DNA of 64,000 bases, from contig NZ_WGNY01000016.1 of NCBI RefSeq assembly GCF_016124325.1, positions 89,148 through 153,147 of the forward strand, read 5' to 3'. The number at the start of each line of letters is the position of its first letter. Position 1 is the first letter of the stretch. The translations under genes and the position numbers were made by a program. Below the pieces are notes generated by a model. The model did not search any database and was not told the DNA's origin. It saw only the letters and a list, made by a program, of their open reading frames with translations. Below are positions 59,708-64,000 of this stretch, piece by piece. The stretch comes from Phenylobacterium sp. Its GTDB lineage: Bacteria > Pseudomonadota > Alphaproteobacteria > Caulobacterales > Caulobacteraceae.

Positions 59708-60172
59708 ATGACCCGCGACGAGTTCCTCGCCCGGTTCGGCGGGGTCTATGAACATTCGCCCTGGGCGGCGGAGGGCGTTTGGCCGGACCCGCCAGGCGAC
59801 GCGGCCGGGCTGGCGGCGGCCATGGCGGCGGTGGTCGACGCCGCGCCGCGCGAGGCCAAGCTGGCGCTGATCCGGGCGCATCCCGAACTGGCGAGCCGCG
59901 CGAGGATGGCCGACGCCTCGGTGAAGGAGCAGGCGGGCGCCGGGCTGGACGCGTGCAGCCCCGAGGAGTTCGCGGCCTTCCAGCGGCTGAACGGCGCCTA
60001 CAACGCCCGCTTCGGCTTTCCCTTCATCGTGGCCGTAAAGGGGATGACCCGCGCCGACATCCTGGCCGCCTTCGAAGCCCGGCTGGGGAACGACCCGGAG
60101 ACCGAGTTCGAGACGGCCATCGCCCAGATCCACCGGATCGCGGGCTTCCGGATCGCGGAGCTTTTCTCCTGA
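59708..60172 (+). CDS. uraD: OHCU decarboxylase
   Basis: A 154-residue 2-oxo-4-hydroxy-4-carboxy-5-ureidoimidazoline decarboxylase giving (S)-allantoin. The N-terminal FLARFGGVYEHSPWAAE, the catalytic His in IRAHPELASRA and FRLNGAYNARFGFPFIVAVKG-type C-terminal block are all present (here read FQRLNGAYNARFGFPFI). Start 59708 gives the normal length. With uraH and PuuD it completes stereospecific urate to allantoin conversion. Confidence 0.95.
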   Translation: MTRDEFLARFGGVYEHSPWAAEGVWPDPPGDAAGLAAAMAAVVDAAPREAKLALIRAHPELASRARMADASVKEQAGAGLDACSPEEFAAFQRLNGAYNARFGFPFIVAVKGMTRADILAAFEARLGNDPETEFETAIAQIHRIAGFRIAELFS

Positions 60173-60173
60173 T

Positions 60174-60304
60174 GTCATCCCGGCCGTAGCGCAGCGGAGA
60201 GCCGGGACCCAGCCGCTCAGACCTCGACGACCGCCGGACCGCGGCTTCACCGCCGTGCGGCTGGATCCCGGCTCGGCGGCCCTTCGGGCCTTGGCCGGGA
60301 TGAC
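60174..60304. repeat. GTCATCCCGG inverted-repeat element, copy 4
   Basis: A 131-bp element bounded by GTCATCCCGG and CCGGGATGAC, starting 2 bp after the uraD stop. The inner GGGACCCAGCCGCTCAGACC resembles the reverse of the right half of copy 1, so the two copies are related in sequence, not only in ends. It separates uraD from alc. Confidence 0.78.
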
Positions 60305-60347
60305 GGGAACACTGGAGGCGGCCGCGGGCCGCGCGTAAAACGCCGTC

Positions 60348-61337
60348 ATGCTCGACGATCTGCGCCGCCAGTATGTGGACCTCGCCCAGCCGCGGCTGGG
60401 TTCGGAGGTGGTGTTCGCCACCGACGACTTCTTCGCCGACAAGGCGCGCCTGATCGCGCCGGCCGAGCCGGTGTTCATCCCCGGCAAGTACGACGACAAC
60501 GGCAAGTGGATGGACGGCTGGGAGAGCCGCCGCAAGCGCGTGGCCGGGCACGACTGGGCGATCGTGAAGCTGGGCGTCCCGGGGGTGATCGCGGGCTTCG
60601 AGATCGATACGCGGCACTTCACGGGCAACTATCCGCCCGGCGCGCTCATCGAGGTGTGCCGCTCGGACGACGAGGTTCCCGGCGACGACGCCGGCTGGGT
60701 CGCGGCCACCGACCGGCTGGAGCTGAAGGGGAACGACCGGATCTATGTCGCCACCGACCTCGCCGGGCCGGTGACCCACGTGAAGCTGCACATCTTCCCC
60801 GACGGCGGCGTGGCGCGGCTGCGCGTCTGGGGCCGGGTCGATCCCGACTGGGCGAAGGTGGGCGCCGAGGAGGTGGTCGACCTGCTGGCCATGGGCTGGG
60901 GCGGCCGTGGGATCATCGCCAACGACGAGCACTTCGGCCGGGTGGAGAACCTGACCGCGCCCGGCCGGGGCGTCGACATGGGCGACGGCTGGGAGACGCG
61001 GCGGCGGCGCGAGCCGGGCCACGACTGGGCGGTGCTGGAGCTGGGGACCTTCGGGCGGATCGAGGAGGTCGTCGTCGACACCGCGCACTTCAAGGGCAAC
61101 TACCCCGACCGCTGCTCGCTCCAGGCGACGGCGCGGGCGCACGGGACGCCGGACCAGATCGGCGAGCAGTCGGAAGGCTGGCCGGTGCTGCTGCCCGAGG
61201 TGAAGCTGGCGGCCGACCACATCCACACGTTCCGCGAGGAGCTGAACGCGCTGGGGCCGGTGCGCTACGTGCGGCTCAACATCTATCCCGACGGCGGGGT
61301 CAGCCGGCTGCGGCTGTTCGGGACGGCGGCGCGATGA
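60348..61337 (+). CDS. alc: Allantoicase
   Basis: A 329-residue hydrolase that splits allantoate into ureidoglycolate and urea. It has the two repeated jelly-roll halves of the family: [20 protein letters not shown] with HLKGNYP-type FTGNYP in the first, and [20 protein letters not shown] with AHFKGNYP in the second. [13 protein letters not shown] closes the protein. Its last 38 bp overlap the convergent ureG gene. It completes the plus-strand arm; its urea product is the urease substrate. Confidence 0.95.
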   Translation: MLDDLRRQYVDLAQPRLGSEVVFATDDFFADKARLIAPAEPVFIPGKYDDNGKWMDGWESRRKRVAGHDWAIVKLGVPGVIAGFEIDTRHFTGNYPPGALIEVCRSDDEVPGDDAGWVAATDRLELKGNDRIYVATDLAGPVTHVKLHIFPDGGVARLRVWGRVDPDWAKVGAEEVVDLLAMGWGGRGIIANDEHFGRVENLTAPGRGVDMGDGWETRRRREPGHDWAVLELGTFGRIEEVVVDTAHFKGNYPDRCSLQATARAHGTPDQIGEQSEGWPVLLPEVKLAADHIHTFREELNALGPVRYVRLNIYPDGGVSRLRLFGTAAR

Positions 61338-61941
61338 GGCCGCCCGCCTTGGCGACGAAGGCCGCCACCTCGTCGACGCCCTGGAGCCGGGTCAGGTCGG
61401 TGAAGACGTAGGGGCGCTCGCCGCGAGCCGTCGCCGCGTCGCGGTCCATGACGGCGAGGTCGGCGCCGACGTGGGGGGCGAGGTCGGTCTTGTTGATGAT
61501 CAGCAGGTCCGAGCGGGTGATGGCCGGGCCGCCCTTCCTGGGGATCTTCTCGCCCTGGCAGACGCTGACGACATAGAGGGTGAGGTCGGCGAGGTCGGGG
61601 CTGAAGGTGGCCGCCAGGTTGTCGCCGCCGCTCTCGATGAAGATCACGTCCAGATCGGGAAAGCGGCGGTTCATCTCGGCGATGGCGGCGAGGTTGAGCG
61701 AGGCGTCCTCGCGGATGGCGGTGTGCGGGCAGCCGCCGGTCTCGACGCCCAGGATGCGGTCTTCGGGCAGGGCCTGGAGCCTGTTGAGGATCAGGGCGTC
61801 TTCCTGGGTGTAGATGTCGTTGGTGACGACGGCGATCGACCAGCGGTCGCGCATGGCCTTGCAGAGCTTCTCCACCAGGGTGGTCTTGCCCGATCCGACC
61901 GGGCCGCCGATGCCGACGCGCAGGGGTCCGTGGGGGCTCAT
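61300..61941 (-). CDS. ureG: Urease accessory GTPase UreG
   Basis: A 213-residue SIMIBI GTPase that drives nickel delivery to urease. The P-loop is [17 protein letters not shown] (residues 10-26). [10 protein letters not shown], the metal-binding [17 protein letters not shown] (Cys-Pro-His) and [16 protein letters not shown] (G4) follow. ATG 61941 overlaps the ureF stop by 4 bp. The final 12 or so codons run into the convergent allantoicase gene. Confidence 0.97.
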   Translation of the reverse strand: MSPHGPLRVGIGGPVGSGKTTLVEKLCKAMRDRWSIAVVTNDIYTQEDALILNRLQALPEDRILGVETGGCPHTAIREDASLNLAAIAEMNRRFPDLDVIFIESGGDNLAATFSPDLADLTLYVVSVCQGEKIPRKGGPAITRSDLLIINKTDLAPHVGADLAVMDRDAATARGERPYVFTDLTRLQGVDEVAAFVAKAGGLIAPPSRTAAAG

Positions 61942-62594
61942 GAGATGAACAGCCTGCCGTTGAGGGTCTCATGGCGCATGGCCGCCACGTCGGAGAGGAT
62001 GGTGCAGCTTCCAAGGTCGTCGAGGGTGGAGGCCGTGGCGCGTTCGGCGACCTTGAGGATCACCCCTTCCAGCCCGGCGATGATGGCGACCGCGTCGGTC
62101 TGACCGAGCGGAACGAGGCGGACCCCCGCGCCGACCAGGTTCGAGGCGAAGGCGTGCAGCCAGGCGACGAGCGCCGGTTGCAGCGGGATGCCCGCCGCCC
62201 CAGCCGCCGCGCCCACGGCCACCGGATAGGCGCACTTGAGGATCGGCGGCGGCGCCCAGGCCGCTATGGCGGTCAGGAAGGCCTCGCCCTGGGCCAGGGT
62301 TTCGCGACGGCGTTCGGCCGAGGGCGCCAGGGCCTCGGCCAGCTCGGCCACCTCGTCGAGGGCGGCGTAGTCCTCGGCGGTGACGGCGGTCCAAGCCGCG
62401 CGGGCGAGCACGGCGTCGGTCCAGGCCGAGCCGTGCTGGAGCAAGGCCGCGATCCAGCGGGAGAGGTCCCCGGCGTCGGCGACGGCGCCTTCGCGCACCG
62501 CCGTCTCAAGGCCGTGCGAATAGCCGAAGGACCCGACCGGGAAGGCCGGCGACAGCCAGGTGAAAAGCTTGAGCAGGCGGGCCTCAGTGGGCAT
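61938..62594 (-). CDS. ureF: Urease accessory protein UreF
   Basis: A 218-residue all-helical protein that acts as a GTPase regulator in the UreDFG complex. The N-terminal [24 protein letters not shown] is the UreF hallmark, and [19 protein letters not shown] lies near the C-terminus. Its start overlaps the ureE stop by 11 bp and its stop overlaps the ureG start. Confidence 0.95.
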   Translation of the reverse strand: MPTEARLLKLFTWLSPAFPVGSFGYSHGLETAVREGAVADAGDLSRWIAALLQHGSAWTDAVLARAAWTAVTAEDYAALDEVAELAEALAPSAERRRETLAQGEAFLTAIAAWAPPPILKCAYPVAVGAAAGAAGIPLQPALVAWLHAFASNLVGAGVRLVPLGQTDAVAIIAGLEGVILKVAERATASTLDDLGSCTILSDVAAMRHETLNGRLFIS

Positions 62595-63057
62595 GGGCGT
62601 GCTCGCCCTGGTCGTGGCCGTGGTCGTGGCCGTGATAGGCGCCGCCCTCGGGATCGAAGGGGGCCTCCACCTCGGCGACGAAGGCGCCCTGGTGCTCCAG
62701 CATATGGGCGATGACGTGGTCGCGGCGGATCAGGATGCGGTCGGCGAACACCTGGGCGGCGAGGTGGCGGTTGCCGATGTGCCAGGCCAGGCGGACGAGG
62801 TCGGCCGGCGCGTGCGCCCGCACCTCCAGCAGCGGTTCGGGTCGGGCCAGCACCTGCAGCACCCCGCCGTGCGGCAGGACGAGGCCGTCGCCGTCGCGCA
62901 GGTGCGTGGCCTCGGCGAGGTCGAGCAGATATTCCGCGCCCGACGCGCCGGTCAGCACGATGCGCCGGCGGTGGCGGCCGTCGTAGTCGAGGCTCACCGT
63001 GTCGGCGGCGGGTCCGCTCCAGGCCCCGGCGGGCAGGATGTCGGTGATGGTGTTCAT
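62584..63057 (-). CDS. ureE: Urease accessory nickel chaperone UreE
   Basis: A 157-residue nickel-binding chaperone. The N-terminal peptide-binding part has [20 protein letters not shown]. The metal-binding domain has [17 protein letters not shown] [13 protein letters not shown] and [17 protein letters not shown]. The C-terminus is a His-rich tail with about nine His in the last 18 residues, for extra nickel storage. A 171-bp spacer with a repeat element separates it from ureC. Confidence 0.95.
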   Translation of the reverse strand: MNTITDILPAGAWSGPAADTVSLDYDGRHRRRIVLTGASGAEYLLDLAEATHLRDGDGLVLPHGGVLQVLARPEPLLEVRAHAPADLVRLAWHIGNRHLAAQVFADRILIRRDHVIAHMLEHQGAFVAEVEAPFDPEGGAYHGHDHGHDQGEHAHAH

Positions 63058-63083
63058 GGCGACCCCGATCCTCCGCTCACCAC

Positions 63084-63206
63084 GTCATGGCCGGGCGCGT
63101 CCCGGCCATCCAGACGCATGGACCGCGCCGGTCAGCCCGTGGGGGCGCCGTCGGCAGGCCTGCGGCGTCGGCGCTTCTGGGTGGCCGGGACAGGCCCGGC
63201 CATGAC
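63084..63206. repeat. GTCATGGCCGGGC inverted-repeat element, copy 5, between ureC and ureE
   Basis: A 123-bp element with perfect 13-bp terminal inverted repeats GTCATGGCCGGGC/GCCCGGCCATGAC. Inside are further dyads around GGTCAGCCCGTGGGGGC and GCGTCGGCGC. It interrupts the urease operon between the structural gene ureC and the accessory genes. Confidence 0.75.
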
Positions 63207-63228
63207 GGAGAAGGGATGATCGCGTCCA

Positions 63229-64000
63229 TCAGAACAGAAAGTACCTCTGGGCCATGGGCAGGACCTCGGCGGGCTCGCAGGTGAGCAGTTCGCCGTCGGC
63301 GCGGACCTCGTAGGTCTCGGGATCGACCTCGATGACCGGCGTGGCCGAATTGTGGACCATGGCGGCCTTGCCGACGCCGCCACGGGTGTTGTCGACGGCC
63401 ACCAGCTCCTTCTCCAGGCCCAGGCGCTGGGGCAGGCCGCGCTCCAGGGCCAGCTTGGAGGTGAAGGTCACCGACGAGCGCGTCAGGCTGCGCCCGAAGG
63501 CGCCGAACATCGGCCGGTAGTGGACCGGCTGGGGCGTCGGGATCGAGGCGTTGGGGTCGCCCATCGGCGCGGCGGCGATAGTCCCGCCCAGCAGCACGAG
63601 GTCGGGCTTCACGCCGAAGAAGGCCGGGTTCCAGAGCACGAGATCGGCGCGTTTCCCCACCTCGACGCTGCCGATGTGGGTGGACAGGCCGTGGGCGATG
63701 GCGGGGTTGATGGTGACCTTGGCGATGTAGCGCTTCACCCGGGCGTTGTCGGCGGGGCCGTCGCCGGCCAGGGGGCCGCGCTGCGTCTTCATCTTGTCGG
63801 CGGTCTGCCAGGTGCGGATCAGCACCTCGCCGACGCGGCCCATGGCCTGGCTGTCGGACGAGATGATCGAGAGCGCGCCCAGGTCGTGCAGGATGTCCTC
63901 GGCGGCGATGGTCTCCTTGCGGATGCGGCTCTCGGCGAAGGCCACGTCCTCGGGGATCGACGGGTCGAGGTGGTGGCACACCATCAGCATGTCGAGATGC
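63229..64000 (-). CDS. ureC: Urease alpha subunit UreC, C-terminal part (cut by window edge)
   Basis: The last 256 or so codons of the catalytic urease subunit; the gene continues beyond the right edge. Active-site parts visible are [11 protein letters not shown] (the catalytic flap His region) and [17 protein letters not shown] with the nickel-ligand Asp. The frame carries on past the apparent ATG at 63990 in good UreC sequence, so that codon is internal. The C-terminus [16 protein letters not shown] is standard. It hydrolyses urea to ammonia and carbamate and so ends the purine route encoded alongside. Confidence 0.97.
   Translation of the reverse strand, partial: HLDMLMVCHHLDPSIPEDVAFAESRIRKETIAAEDILHDLGALSIISSDSQAMGRVGEVLIRTWQTADKMKTQRGPLAGDGPADNARVKRYIAKVTINPAIAHGLSTHIGSVEVGKRADLVLWNPAFFGVKPDLVLLGGTIAAAPMGDPNASIPTPQPVHYRPMFGAFGRSLTRSSVTFTSKLALERGLPQRLGLEKELVAVDNTRGGVGKAAMVHNSATPVIEVDPETYEVRADGELLTCEPAEVLPMAQRYFLF

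Noticed and set aside
62584..62660. Short tandem CAC/GTG-type repeats as a microsatellite or CRISPR-like array
   Set aside because: They encode the His-rich nickel-binding tail of UreE.
31990..63206. Inverted-repeat elements as insertion sequences
   Set aside because: All are under 200 bp, have no transposase and show no obvious target-site duplications, so at most they are non-autonomous elements.

Overview
The window is a GC-rich (estimated by eye at close to 70%) chromosomal stretch. It is densely coded, with many ATGA, GTGA or TGATG gene junctions and GTG/TTG starts. Two TonB-dependent receptors, an IclR/LysR/TetR/AraC regulator mix, a 3-hydroxybutyrate dehydrogenase, a PuuD-type urate oxidase and dispersed GTCATCCCGG...CCGGGATGAC inverted-repeat elements together suggest an alphaproteobacterium. 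Caulobacteraceae (Phenylobacterium- or Caulobacter-like) is my best guess, inferred without any search. I saw no rRNA, tRNA, CRISPR array, transposase or phage gene.

Layout. (1) 0-12 kb: a TonB receptor and a VOC protein, then a tightly packed minus-strand operon. Its order is iclR, hydantoinase A, hydantoinase B, cupin, VOC, MFS, amidohydrolase and flavin reductase, facing a divergent HpcH/HpaI aldolase. It looks like an uptake-plus-catabolism unit for an unidentified cyclic amide or heterocycle. (2) 12.7-18.4 kb: an AraC regulator, an N,N-dimethylformamidase-large-subunit-like protein, an EF-hand lipoprotein, an alpha/beta hydrolase and a secreted metallo-beta-lactamase-fold protein. (3) 18.4-26.1 kb: a DsbA/HCCA-isomerase-like protein, LysR diverging from a periplasmic sulfatase, TetR, an NTF2-like protein, a NIPSNAP protein and a second TonB receptor. 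(4) 26.3-39.9 kb: mixed housekeeping and accessory genes. They include a GST, LOG, two patatin-like proteins (one lacking the catalytic serine), an NDH-2-type oxidoreductase, 3-hydroxybutyrate dehydrogenase, a carboxylesterase, and an ATP-grasp-like/DoxX/YHS trio.

(5) 40.2-43.5 kb: a compact pyrimidine-ring degradation cluster, rutA-rutB-rutC plus a nitroreductase. It is followed 22 bp later by a three-helix membrane protein that resembles the Pycsar (PycTM) effector family.

(6) 44-64 kb: a purine catabolic island. It holds a signal-peptide adenosine deaminase, an NCS2 purine permease, a signal-peptide NUP-family protein and guanine deaminase. Ureidoglycolate lyase, urate oxidase PuuD with a C-terminal cytochrome c, and xanthine dehydrogenase (XdhC, XdhB, XdhA) follow. 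Hydroxyisourate hydrolase is divergent from PuuE allantoinase, a dienelactone-hydrolase-like protein, OHCU decarboxylase and allantoicase. Urease accessory genes ureG, ureF and ureE and the 3' part of ureC run in from the right edge. Together they can take guanine, hypoxanthine or xanthine to urate, allantoin, ureidoglycolate, glyoxylate and urea, and then to ammonia and CO2. Five dispersed inverted-repeat elements, plus one element of a different type, sit between genes, mostly inside this island.
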